Source: Hyphobacterium sp. CCMP332
Lineage (GTDB): Bacteria > Pseudomonadota > Alphaproteobacteria > Caulobacterales > Maricaulaceae
NCBI RefSeq assembly: GCF_014323565.1
Contig: NZ_CP058669.1
Coordinates: 2,569,501-2,633,500 of the forward strand
DNA: 64,000 nt
Direction: 5' to 3'
The position numbers were made by a program, and so were the translations under genes. The stretch's first letter is position 1. Each line of letters starts with the position of its first letter. Below, in pieces: positions 56,254 to 64,000 of the stretch. The notes below the pieces were generated by a model, which did no database searches, was not told the DNA's origin, and saw only the letters and a program-made list of their open reading frames with translations.

Positions 56254-56330
56254 GGCGGCTGTAGCTCAGCTGGTAGAGCACTCGGTTGTGATCCGAGCGG
56301 TCGCGGGTTCAAGCCCCGTCAGTCGCCCCA
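56254..56330 (+). tRNA. tRNA-His (anticodon GTG) with encoded G-1 and C73
   Basis: The acceptor stem GCGGCTG (56255-56261) pairs with CAGTCGC (56320-56326). C73 at 56327 and G-1 at 56254 can form the extra G-1:C73 pair, followed by encoded CCA 56328-56330. The anticodon stem is CTCGG/CCGAG with loop TTGTGAT (GTG at 56288-56290). It is divergent from hisS and lies 7 bp from the 3' end of uup. Confidence 0.96.
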
Positions 56331-56337
56331 TTTCCTC

Positions 56338-58152
56338 TTATCCGTTTTCGGCTTCGATTTCTTCCCGCAGGGCTTCCAGCTCCAGCCACTGGTTTTCCTT
56401 GGCGTCCAGCTCGTCCTGCGCGGCCGCCAGTTGTTTCGAGGCAGCGGCAAACCGGTCCGGATTCTTGGTGAACAGGTCCGGCGCGGCGAGTTCGGCTTCC
56501 AGCTTTGCGATTGCGTTGGTCAGTTTGTCGATCTCGCCGGGCAGGCGCTCCAGCGCATACTTGTCCTTGTTCGCCATTTTCCGCTTATCGGCTTTCGGAA
56601 CGGAGGAAGATGTGCCGGATTTTGGTGCAGAGGTGGACTTCGCCGCCTTGCGCGCCGCCACATCCGCGCCGCGCTGAGCCATCATGTCGGAATAGCCGCC
56701 GGCATAGATCTGCCACTTGCCATTGCCTTCCGGTGCGACCACGCGCTGGGCGATGCGGTCAAGAAAATCCCGGTCGTGGGTGATGAGGATCACTGTGCCG
56801 TCATAACTGGCGATGAAGTCTTCCAGAAGATCCAGTGTCTCCAGATCGAGATCATTCGTCGGTTCATCCAGCACCATCAGATTGGAGGGCCGCGCCAGCG
56901 AGCGTGCCAGCAGGAGCCGGGCCTTCTCGCCGCCCGAGAGGGTGCGAACGGGCGTCCGGGCCTGTTCCGGGCGGAACAGGAAGTCCTTCATATAGGCCAT
57001 GACATGTTTGGTCTGGCCGCCGACCTCGATCATGTCGCCGCCGGGCGAGAGAGCGTCTTTCACCGACCATTCCGGATCGAGCACGGCGCGGTGCTGGTCC
57101 AGCGTGGCGATTTCCAGATTGGTGCCGAGCCGAATCTCGCCACTATCGGGTTCGATCTTGCCGATCAGCAGATTGAGCAGCGTGGTTTTCCCCGCGCCAT
57201 TGGGGCCGAGCAGACCAATGCGCTCGCCACGATCAATCTGGATCGAGAAGTCCCTGACAATCGGCGTCTCGCCCCAGCTTTTGTTCAGCCCCTTCGCCTC
57301 GACCACTCGCTTTCCGGACTTGCCGGCATCGGTCTGCTCGATATTGGCGAGGCCGACACTTTTCTCGTAATTGCGGCGCTTGTCCTTGAGGTCGCCGAGC
57401 TCGCGCATGCGGCGGACATTGCGCTTGCGGCGGGCGGTCACGCCATATCGCACCCAGTGTTCCTCGCGGGCAATCTCGCGGGAAAGCTTGTGTTGTTCCG
57501 CGGCTTCTTTCTCGAGCAGGTCGTCGCGCCAGTCCTCGAAGGCAGCAAACCCCTTGTTCAATTCCTGTGTTGCGCCCCGGTCCAGCCAGACGGTCTTGCG
57601 CGACAGATTGGACAGGAAACGCCGGTCGTGACTGATCAGGACGAAGGCGGAGTTGCCGGACTTCAGCTCGCCTTCCAGCCATTCAATTGCTGGCAGATCG
57701 AGATGGTTGGTCGGTTCGTCGAGAAGCAAGAGGTCCGGGGCCGGGGCCAGGGCGCGGGCGAGGGCGGCCCGGCGACGCTCGCCGCCCGAGAGGGTAGCCG
57801 TGGTTTCGTCGCCGGTCAGACCCAGCGAGTTAAGATAGTAAAGCGCCCGGTGTTCATCATCGCCTGGTGTCAGCCCGGCCCGGACATAATCCAGCACGGT
57901 CGGCCAGCTGCTCAGGTCCGGATCCTGTTCCAGATAACGTACGGTCGCGCCCGGATGCAGGAAGCGGTCTCCGCTATCGGCCTCGACCAGACCGGCTGCG
58001 ATTTTCAGGAAGGTTGATTTGCCCGAACCATTGCGCCCGACCAGACAGATGCGGTCGCCCTCTGCCACAGTCAGATTGGCCTCGCGCAGAAGCGGCGTGA
58101 CCCCGAAGGTCAGCGAGGTATTTTGCAGGGTCAGGAGTGGCGGATTGGCCAT
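56338..58152 (-). CDS. uup: ABC-F ATPase Uup
   Basis: A 604-residue soluble protein with two ABC ATPase domains and no membrane segments. Walker A motifs are GRNGSGKST and GPNGAGKTT, signatures LSGGERRRAALARAL and LSGGEKARLLLARSL, Walker B LLLLDEPTNHLD and LMVLDEPTNDLD. Between them is the basic ABC-F linker (REEHWVRYGVTARRKRNVRRM). The C-terminal ~95 residues form a Lys/Glu-rich coiled coil (KDKYALERLPGEIDKLTNAIAKLEAEL) that is typical of Uup, which acts on ribosomes and branched DNA. Confidence 0.92.
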   Translation of the reverse strand: MANPPLLTLQNTSLTFGVTPLLREANLTVAEGDRICLVGRNGSGKSTFLKIAAGLVEADSGDRFLHPGATVRYLEQDPDLSSWPTVLDYVRAGLTPGDDEHRALYYLNSLGLTGDETTATLSGGERRRAALARALAPAPDLLLLDEPTNHLDLPAIEWLEGELKSGNSAFVLISHDRRFLSNLSRKTVWLDRGATQELNKGFAAFEDWRDDLLEKEAAEQHKLSREIAREEHWVRYGVTARRKRNVRRMRELGDLKDKRRNYEKSVGLANIEQTDAGKSGKRVVEAKGLNKSWGETPIVRDFSIQIDRGERIGLLGPNGAGKTTLLNLLIGKIEPDSGEIRLGTNLEIATLDQHRAVLDPEWSVKDALSPGGDMIEVGGQTKHVMAYMKDFLFRPEQARTPVRTLSGGEKARLLLARSLARPSNLMVLDEPTNDLDLETLDLLEDFIASYDGTVILITHDRDFLDRIAQRVVAPEGNGKWQIYAGGYSDMMAQRGADVAARKAAKSTSAPKSGTSSSVPKADKRKMANKDKYALERLPGEIDKLTNAIAKLEAELAAPDLFTKNPDRFAAASKQLAAAQDELDAKENQWLELEALREEIEAENG

Positions 58153-58158
58153 GCCGGG

Positions 58159-58977
58159 CTAGACGCCTTCTCCAGCGAAGGCTTTCTCGATCACGAACTG
58201 CGCCGGCGCCGCGTTCGAGCCCTCGGTAAATCCCTTGTCCAGCATGATCTGCTTGAGGTCGCGCAGCATGGCGTCGGAGCCACAAATCATCACCCGGTCA
58301 GTGGCGGGATCCAGGGCGGGGCGTCCGATGACAGAGGCCAGCTCGCCATTATGGATGAGATCGGTAATGCGGCCGCGCTGATCCTGTGTTTCATCCCGCG
58401 TGGTCGAGGTGAAGTGGATCAGGCGGTCCCCCACCAGTTCGCCCACCAGAGGATCCTTGCGGATATCCTCGACCAGCTGCTTGCCGTATTCCAGCTCGGC
58501 ACCCGTCCGGCAGGTATGGGTCAGGATGACTTCCTTGAATTTCTCATAGGTTTCCGGCTCGCGGATGATGCTGGCAAAAGGTGCAATGCCGGTTCCGGTC
58601 GAGAACAGATAGAGATGATCACCTGGTACCAGCGCATCATGAACCAGCGTGCCGGTCGGTTTCTTGCCCAGAAGGACGCCATCGCCGACCTCGATATGCT
58701 GGAGTTCGGTCGTCAGCTTTCCGCCCGGCGCCTTGATGGAATAGAATTCCAGCTCTTCATCCCAGGTCGGGCTGCAGATGGAATAGGCGCGCAGGACCGG
58801 CTTTCCGTCAATCATCAGGCCGATCATGATGAATTCGCCGGCCCGGAAGCGGAAGGCGGCCGGGCGCGTGATCCGGAAGGAAAACAGCGTATCTGTCCAG
58901 TGTTTGACGGCCGTCACCCGCTCGACCGTGCAGGTCTTCGGCGGCGTATAATCATCGGTCAGGATATTGTCGAACAT
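58159..58977 (-). CDS. fpr: ferredoxin--NADP reductase
   Basis: The 272-residue flavoprotein transfers electrons between NADPH and ferredoxin or flavodoxin. The FAD-binding motif is VLRAYSICSP (R-x-Y-S). The pyrophosphate loop follows in GKLTTELQHIEVGDGVLLGKKPTGTL. The NADP-binding side has LFSTGTGIAPFASIIREPETYEKF and VMICGSDAMLRDLKQIM, and the protein ends with FVIEKAFAGEGV as in alphaproteobacterial Fpr. The gene is 6 bp upstream of uup in the same direction. Confidence 0.93.
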   Translation of the reverse strand: MFDNILTDDYTPPKTCTVERVTAVKHWTDTLFSFRITRPAAFRFRAGEFIMIGLMIDGKPVLRAYSICSPTWDEELEFYSIKAPGGKLTTELQHIEVGDGVLLGKKPTGTLVHDALVPGDHLYLFSTGTGIAPFASIIREPETYEKFKEVILTHTCRTGAELEYGKQLVEDIRKDPLVGELVGDRLIHFTSTTRDETQDQRGRITDLIHNGELASVIGRPALDPATDRVMICGSDAMLRDLKQIMLDKGFTEGSNAAPAQFVIEKAFAGEGV

Positions 58978-59106
58978 GGCGGCGATCCGGCGGCTCGGTT
59001 GAACGTGCCGGTCTCTTAGCCCGCCTTGCCGCCAATTGCACGGGGACGCGCTGTCACAGCTTCAGACCCGCCGACTCACGACTCTCATTGACTCTTCTTT
59101 GTTATG

Positions 59107-59121
59107 GAACAAAACTAGAAC
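59107..59121 (+). promoter_or_regulatory. LexA box of the imuA-imuB-dnaE2 operon
   Basis: GAAC-N7-GAAC (GAAC at 59107-59110 and 59118-59121) matches exactly the direct-repeat LexA site known from alphaproteobacteria. It lies just before the imuA start, so LexA binding would block transcription initiation or clearance of this SOS operon. Confidence 0.85.
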
Positions 59122-59123
59122 AA

Positions 59124-59861
59124 ATGATCAGAAAGAGAGGTCTTCAAAGCCTCGTGCGGCCCGCATCCGGGCTGCGCGATGAGGCCGCATCTCCCGCCTT
59201 CCCCTTCGGGCTGGCGCGCGTGGGCGTGCATGAAATCGCTGAAACCGCCTATGGCGATGCGGGCGCGGCGGCGGGATTTGCGCTTTCGGCGCTGAAAACC
59301 GCCCGGCCCGGTATCTGGCTGTGGATCCGCGAGCGCGCCCTGATCATGGATCAGGGGCGGGTTACCGGGCTGGGCGCGGCGGCCTTCGGCCTCGACCCGT
59401 CGCGCTTTGTGTTTGTCGACGCCGCGTCATCTATGGAGGCCCTGATGGCGACCGAGGAAGGCATAAGGTCCGGTGCGGTGTCCACCGTCATCACCGAAGC
59501 CAGAAGCGCCAGTTTTACCGCAACACGGCGCCTGATCCTTGCCAGCGAGTCCAGCGGCACTCCGGCGCTTCTGCTCTTGCCACACAATCGTCAGGGTGCG
59601 ACCGCTGCCCATGCCCGCTGGCGGATATCGCCCGCGCCGTCTGCGCCCAACCTGTTCGACGCCCGCGCGCCCGGCTCCCCCCGCTGGATCGCCCGGCTGG
59701 AACGCTGCCGCACCGCCCCCGGACAGGCGGGCCGCCAATTTGATCTGGAGTTTGATGATGAGACGCTATGCCTGCGTCTGGTTTCCGGACTGGTCGATGG
59801 ACCGGCTGCGGCGCGCCCGGCGCGGCCAGCCGATATCCTGCCATTCCGAAAAGCCGGATGA
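59124..59861 (+). CDS. imuA: SOS mutasome protein ImuA
   Basis: About 245 residues of the RecA/SulA-like ImuA family, which helps the error-prone polymerase DnaE2 with ImuB. Recognisable segments are FGLARVGVHEIAETAYGDAGAAAGFALSAL, PGIWLWIRERALIMDQGRVTGLGAAAFGLDPSRFVFV, and [58 protein letters not shown]. The start is uncertain, since TTG 59088 and ATG 59124 both flank the LexA box. Its last ~105 bp overlap imuB in another frame. Confidence 0.88.
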   Translation: MIRKRGLQSLVRPASGLRDEAASPAFPFGLARVGVHEIAETAYGDAGAAAGFALSALKTARPGIWLWIRERALIMDQGRVTGLGAAAFGLDPSRFVFVDAASSMEALMATEEGIRSGAVSTVITEARSASFTATRRLILASESSGTPALLLLPHNRQGATAAHARWRISPAPSAPNLFDARAPGSPRWIARLERCRTAPGQAGRQFDLEFDDETLCLRLVSGLVDGPAAARPARPADILPFRKAG

Positions 59862-61335
59862 GCTCCCTTTCATTCTGACCGAGCAGGGCGTGACGGGTCT
59901 GCGCGTGGCGGCGGCGAATGCGTCCGCCACCCGCCTGGGTATTGGTCCGGGCCTGCGGTTCGCCGATGCCAGATCCCGCGCTCCGGATGTGCAGGCCGAA
60001 CCGGTTGATCGCGGGGCCGATGCCGCAGCGCTGGAAGCGCTGGGCCTGTGGGCGACACGCTGGACGCCCCTGTCGGCGGTAGACGGGATCGACGCCCTGC
60101 GGCTGGACATTACCGGCTGCGCCCGTTTTTTCGGCGGCGAGGGCGCGCTCCTCAACGACATTGGGGAACGCATGGCCGAGGGCGGCCTGTCCTGCCGGAT
60201 TGGGGCCGGGCCGACACCGGGGGCCGCCTGGGCACTCGCGCGCCATGGCGCGAGCCGGGTCAATGTCTGCCGCAGTGATCACCCGGTTGAGGAGGCCTTG
60301 AAGGACCTGCCGGTGACGGGTCTGCGCCTGACCGAAAATGCCGAGCGCCTCCTGCGCCGTTTCGGGCTGACCCGGATCGGCCAGCTTTATCCCGTTGACC
60401 GTACGGCTCTGGCGCGCCGTTTTGCTTCGAAAGAGGCGGCCAATGCGGTCCGCTTCCGGCTTGATCAGGCGCTGGGGCTTTATGCCGAACCTCTGGTGCC
60501 CTTGCGTCCACCGCCGGATTATGCGGCGCGGCGCTCTTTCGTCGAACCGTTGATTTCCGGGGAAGGGATTACCGCTGCACTGGAAGGCCTCGCTGAAACC
60601 CTGTGTGACCACCTTGAACAGGATGGGTGTGGCGCGCGCGATTTCACCCTGACGGCGTTCCGTTCGAACGGCTCGGCCAGTTTTGTCTCCCTGTCGACTG
60701 CCCGGCCGGTGCGTGATGCCGCCCACATCCTCCGCCTCTTCCGGGACCGGATTGAAAGGATTGATCCCGGTTTCGGGATTGACCTTCTGGCGCTGACCGC
60801 CGCCCGGCCCGACACGCTGGAAACCGAGGCCCGGCCCCTTTCGGCGGATCTGGCACCCGGCCCGGTCGACCGTGTGGCGCTCGCTGCTCTGGCGGATCGG
60901 CTGACAGCGCGGCTGGGGGAGGGAAGTGTCCGCATGCCGCGGGCCATTGCCAGCCATGATCCGGCCCGTGCCGAAGCGCTCGCCGTGTTCGAAGGGCAGG
61001 AAGAAGACTGGGATGACGCCGTCCTCGCTCCGCGCAGCGATCGCCCGGCCCGCCTTCTGGAGCGACCCGAAGCGGTCGATGTGCTGGCGGAAGTGCCCGA
61101 TGGTCCGCCCGTCCGTTTCATCTGGCGGCGCGTGCCAAGGCGGGTGAAGCGCGCCGATGGCCCGGAACGCATTGCCCCGGAATGGTGGCGTACTTTCAAT
61201 GCCGAGGCCCGGGCGCGGGATTATTACCGCATAGAGGATGAGGAGGGCCGCCGCTACTGGGTCTTCCGCGAAGGCCTGTATCAGGATGGCCGGGGCGGTC
61301 CGCCACGCTGGTTTGTGCACGCGCTGTTTGCATGA
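59755..61335 (+). CDS. imuB: Y-family-like mutasome protein ImuB
   Basis: About 526 residues from tandem ATGs at 59755/59758. The N-terminal [19 protein letters not shown] replaces the Y-polymerase start. The palm, thumb and little-finger regions follow ([66 protein letters not shown]). Catalytic acidic residues of active Y polymerases are not all present, as usual for ImuB, which works as the beta-clamp-bound hub. The C-terminus ([34 protein letters not shown]) is the DUF6504-type domain. It overlaps dnaE2 by 4 bp (ATGA). Confidence 0.92.
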   Translation: MMRRYACVWFPDWSMDRLRRARRGQPISCHSEKPDELPFILTEQGVTGLRVAAANASATRLGIGPGLRFADARSRAPDVQAEPVDRGADAAALEALGLWATRWTPLSAVDGIDALRLDITGCARFFGGEGALLNDIGERMAEGGLSCRIGAGPTPGAAWALARHGASRVNVCRSDHPVEEALKDLPVTGLRLTENAERLLRRFGLTRIGQLYPVDRTALARRFASKEAANAVRFRLDQALGLYAEPLVPLRPPPDYAARRSFVEPLISGEGITAALEGLAETLCDHLEQDGCGARDFTLTAFRSNGSASFVSLSTARPVRDAAHILRLFRDRIERIDPGFGIDLLALTAARPDTLETEARPLSADLAPGPVDRVALAALADRLTARLGEGSVRMPRAIASHDPARAEALAVFEGQEEDWDDAVLAPRSDRPARLLERPEAVDVLAEVPDGPPVRFIWRRVPRRVKRADGPERIAPEWWRTFNAEARARDYYRIEDEEGRRYWVFREGLYQDGRGGPPRWFVHALFA

Positions 61336-64000
61336 CGGACTATGCCGAGCTTCAGGTGACGACCAATTTTTCCTTTCTGCGCGGGGCCTCCCATGCGGAA
61401 GAACTGGTCCTGCAGGCGCGCGCCTCGGGCCTGTCGGCCATCGGGATTTGTGACCGCAATACGCTGGCCGGTGTCGTGCGCGCCCATCTGGCGGCAAAGG
61501 AGCACGGCCTCAAACTGCTGGTGGGATGCCGGCTCGATCTCGTCTGCGGACTTAGCCTCATCTGCTATCCCACAGACCGGGCCGCCTATGGCCGTCTCTC
61601 CACCCTCCTCTCCCATGGCAAGATGGGGACAACAAAAAAGGGCGAGTGCCATATCACGCTGGAAGATGTAGCGGCGCACGCTGAAGGACAAATTCTCATC
61701 GCCGTGCCGCCACGGCGCGTGGATGAGGCATTTGAAGCCCGGCTGAGCGGGCTTTCAAGGCTCTGGCCCGGGCGCTGTTATCTGGCGGTGAGTTTCCGGC
61801 ATGGCGGCCGCAACCGGGAACAGATTGCCCGGCTGATGGCGCTGGGCGAGCGCACCGCCACGCCCGGTGTGGCGACCAATGACGTCCTCTATCACATCCC
61901 CCACCGGCGGCCCTTGCAGGACGTGCTGACCTGTATCCGCGAAGGCGTGACCATCGAGACCGCCGGTTTCCGGCTGGAGGCCAATGCCGAGCGCTATATC
62001 AAACACCCGGCGGAAATGGCGCGGCTTTTTGCCGGCCATGAGGCCGCGCTTTATCGCACCATGGAAATCACCAACCGCTGCCGGTTTTCGCTGGACGAGC
62101 TGGCCTATCATTATCCCGATGAGCCGGTCCCGCCGGGTACGACAGCGCAAAGACATCTGGAGCATCTGACGCGTGAAGGGGCGAAGGAACGCTATCCCGG
62201 GGGCGTGCCGCAGCGCGTGCAATCCGCCATAGACAAGGAGCTCGCCCTGATCGAGGCGCTCGATTACGCGACCTATTTCCTGACCGTGAATGATATTGTG
62301 GCCTGGGCGCGGGCCCAGGACATTCTGTGTCAGGGCCGGGGGTCGGCGGCCAATTCCGCGGTCTGTTTCTGCCTCGGCATTACCAGTGTCGATCCGGATA
62401 AATCCAGCCTCCTGTTTGAACGCTTCATGTCGAAGGAGCGCCGCGAGCCGCCCGATATCGACGTTGATTTCGAGCATGAGCGCCGGGAAGAAGTGATCCA
62501 GTATGTCTATCGCCGCTATGGCCGCCACCGGGCCGCCCTGACCGCCACCGTCATCTCCTACCGCCCGCGTTCGGCGGTGCGTGAAGTCACCAAGGCGCTG
62601 GGTCTGTCGGAAGATGTCGGCGCGGCGATGGCGGGTACGGTCTGGGGCAGTTGGGGCCGGGAGGTCTCTGACAAGCGCATTGCCGAAGCCGGTCTGGATC
62701 CGGCCAACCCGATGATCCGCCGGGCGATCCGGTTGACCACCGAGCTGATCGGTTTTCCGCGTCACCTTTCCCAGCATGTGGGTGGTTTCGTTCTGACCCA
62801 GGGGCCGCTGATCGAGACCGTTCCCATCGGCAATGCGGCGATGGATGACCGCACTTTCATCGAATGGGACAAGGACGATATCGACGCGCTCGGCATCATG
62901 AAGGTGGATGTGCTGGCGCTGGGCATGCTGACCTGTATCCGCAAGGGCTTTGACCTGATCGCCCTGCATGGCGGGCCGCACTATGATCTGGCCAGCGTGC
63001 CGCCGGAGGACGTTGAGACCTATGACATGCTGTGTGCGGCGGATTCCGTCGGCGTCTTCCAGGTCGAGAGCCGGGCGCAGATGCACATGCTGCCGCGTCT
63101 CAAGCCGCGCAAATTCTATGATCTGGTGATCGAGGTGGCGATTGTCCGTCCGGGTCCCATTCAGGGCGATATGGTGCATCCCTATCTGCGCCGCCGCAAT
63201 GGTCTGGAGCCGACGGTCTTTCCTTCGCCCTCACCCGATCACGGCCCGGCCGACGAGCTGGAACAGATACTGGGCCGCACAAAGGGCGTCCCCCTGTTCC
63301 AGGAACAGGCCATGCAGATCGCCATTGATGCCGCGAAATTCACGCCCGACGAGGCCAATGGTCTGCGCCGCGCCATGGCCACCTTCCGCAAGGTCGGCAC
63401 AATCCAGCATTACGAGGAAAAGATGGTGAATGGCATGGTCGAGCGCGGCTATGACGCGGACTTTGCCAAGCGCTGTTTTGATCAGGTGAAGGGGTTTGGC
63501 GAATATGGCTTCCCGGAAAGCCATGCCGCCAGCTTTGCCCTGCTGGTCTATGTCTCGTCCTGGATGAAATGCCACCGGCCGGACGCTTTTGCCGCCGCCA
63601 TCCTCAATTCCCAGCCCATGGGATTTTACGCGCCCGCCCAACTGGTGCGGGATGCCCGCGACCATGATGTCGAAGTGCGCGATGTGGACATCAATCATTC
63701 CGATTGGGATTGCACGCTGGAACCGGCCCGGCAGGGTCCCTGGCCATGTGCGGTCCGGCTGGGCATGCGCCTCGTTGACGGGCTCGGCCGGGACGAGGCC
63801 GAACGCCTGATGCAGGCGCGGGGCGCCGGTTATGAGGACCCCGCCGCGATCCGGCGCCGGGCGGGTTTGCGCCGCGCCCCTCTGGAGGCGCTTGCCGCTG
63901 CGGATGCGTTCCGCTCGGCAGGCCTCGACCGGCGGCAGGCGCTGTGGTCGGTCCGGGGGGAGAGCAGGGATATGGCCTTGCCGCTCTTTGCCGTGGCCGA
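61332..64000 (+). CDS. dnaE2: error-prone DNA polymerase DnaE2 (ImuC), 3' end outside the window
   Basis: The frame from ATG 61332 (overlapping the imuB stop as ATGA) stays open to the window edge, about 889 codons of a protein normally near 1050-1100. The N-terminal PHP domain starts [23 protein letters not shown]. Polymerase motifs are [36 protein letters not shown] (catalytic Asp pair) and [59 protein letters not shown] is also diagnostic. It performs mutagenic translesion synthesis under SOS control. Confidence 0.95.
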   Translation, partial: MTDYAELQVTTNFSFLRGASHAEELVLQARASGLSAIGICDRNTLAGVVRAHLAAKEHGLKLLVGCRLDLVCGLSLICYPTDRAAYGRLSTLLSHGKMGTTKKGECHITLEDVAAHAEGQILIAVPPRRVDEAFEARLSGLSRLWPGRCYLAVSFRHGGRNREQIARLMALGERTATPGVATNDVLYHIPHRRPLQDVLTCIREGVTIETAGFRLEANAERYIKHPAEMARLFAGHEAALYRTMEITNRCRFSLDELAYHYPDEPVPPGTTAQRHLEHLTREGAKERYPGGVPQRVQSAIDKELALIEALDYATYFLTVNDIVAWARAQDILCQGRGSAANSAVCFCLGITSVDPDKSSLLFERFMSKERREPPDIDVDFEHERREEVIQYVYRRYGRHRAALTATVISYRPRSAVREVTKALGLSEDVGAAMAGTVWGSWGREVSDKRIAEAGLDPANPMIRRAIRLTTELIGFPRHLSQHVGGFVLTQGPLIETVPIGNAAMDDRTFIEWDKDDIDALGIMKVDVLALGMLTCIRKGFDLIALHGGPHYDLASVPPEDVETYDMLCAADSVGVFQVESRAQMHMLPRLKPRKFYDLVIEVAIVRPGPIQGDMVHPYLRRRNGLEPTVFPSPSPDHGPADELEQILGRTKGVPLFQEQAMQIAIDAAKFTPDEANGLRRAMATFRKVGTIQHYEEKMVNGMVERGYDADFAKRCFDQVKGFGEYGFPESHAASFALLVYVSSWMKCHRPDAFAAAILNSQPMGFYAPAQLVRDARDHDVEVRDVDINHSDWDCTLEPARQGPWPCAVRLGMRLVDGLGRDEAERLMQARGAGYEDPAAIRRRAGLRRAPLEALAAADAFRSAGLDRRQALWSVRGESRDMALPLFAVA

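Noticed and set aside
59515-61497. 660-codon open frame on the minus strand opposite imuB
   Set aside because: Low-complexity Arg/Gly/Pro composition typical of antisense GC-rich DNA; imuB on plus has clear family motifs.
61755-63179. 474-codon open frame on the minus strand opposite dnaE2
   Set aside because: Shadow of dnaE2, which is conserved along its whole length on the plus strand.

Overview
The window looks like about 64 kb of chromosome from a GC-rich alphaproteobacterium, probably of the Maricaulales/Hyphomonadales (Caulobacterales-like) type. The placement rests on several things seen here: an F1 ATP synthase operon atpHAGD with a nearby atpC and no F0 genes; the DUF484-xerC-priA neighbourhood; the alphaproteobacterial cluster rppH-yibQ-ctpA-envC-rlmH-rsfS-nadD-obgE-rpmA-rplU; and an imuA-imuB-dnaE2 mutasome preceded by a GAAC-N7-GAAC LexA box. 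The genus is an inference; no 16S gene is present.

Layout. 1-10.5 kb: the tail of a membrane protein, an Acg-type nitroreductase-MarR operon with a palindromic operator, lipoamide dehydrogenase, a GNAT enzyme, a winged-helix regulator with its membrane partner, then xerC, DUF484, priA and a solA-like oxidase. 10.7-16.9 kb: ATP synthase F1 genes, with a secreted-protein gene and a terminator wedged between atpD and atpC. 16.8-20.4 kb: an acquired segment. An AraC-type regulator and a secreted amidohydrolase lie between two almost identical 283-bp copies of the rppH 3' end, and the segment begins with the tail of a second, divergent atpC. 20.4-29.5 kb: a housekeeping minus-strand cluster for cell-wall, ribosome and NAD functions. 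It carries an inserted egtD, an obgE reading frame broken by clustered indels, and a ribosomal protein L21 with a long Ala/Lys-rich tail.

29.7-31.3 kb: a PadR-membrane protein pair and tRNA-Ser(CGA), preceded by a partial duplicate of its own leader and 5' end. 31.3-36.9 kb: a mobile-DNA zone next to that tRNA. It holds a truncated serine recombinase, two copies of an IS110-family (IS1111-group) element, an IS6-family transposase and several decayed IS6 fragments. Each IS1111 copy has a structured non-coding segment of about 250 bp downstream of its transposase, where a guide (seek/bridge) RNA would be expected. 37-50.4 kb: envelope and accessory genes: a PPC-repeat metalloprotease, a DEAD-box helicase, DUF2855, a small lipoprotein, a curlin-like amyloid with a CsgH-like protein, a cytochrome P450, a peptide-binding lipoprotein, an esterase and a secreted M17 aminopeptidase. 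50.5-59 kb: eukaryote-type ileS, DUF2520, hisS facing tRNA-His, the ABC-F ATPase uup and a ferredoxin-NADP reductase. 59.1-64 kb: the SOS mutasome imuA-imuB-dnaE2, cut by the window edge.

The strongest leads are the homologous-locus insertion at 16.8-20.2 kb, the two IS1111 elements with candidate guide-RNA regions, the duplicated tRNA-Ser leader, and the canonical tRNA-His next to a hisS whose 3' end has a very different base composition. I found no CRISPR array, rRNA or prophage.
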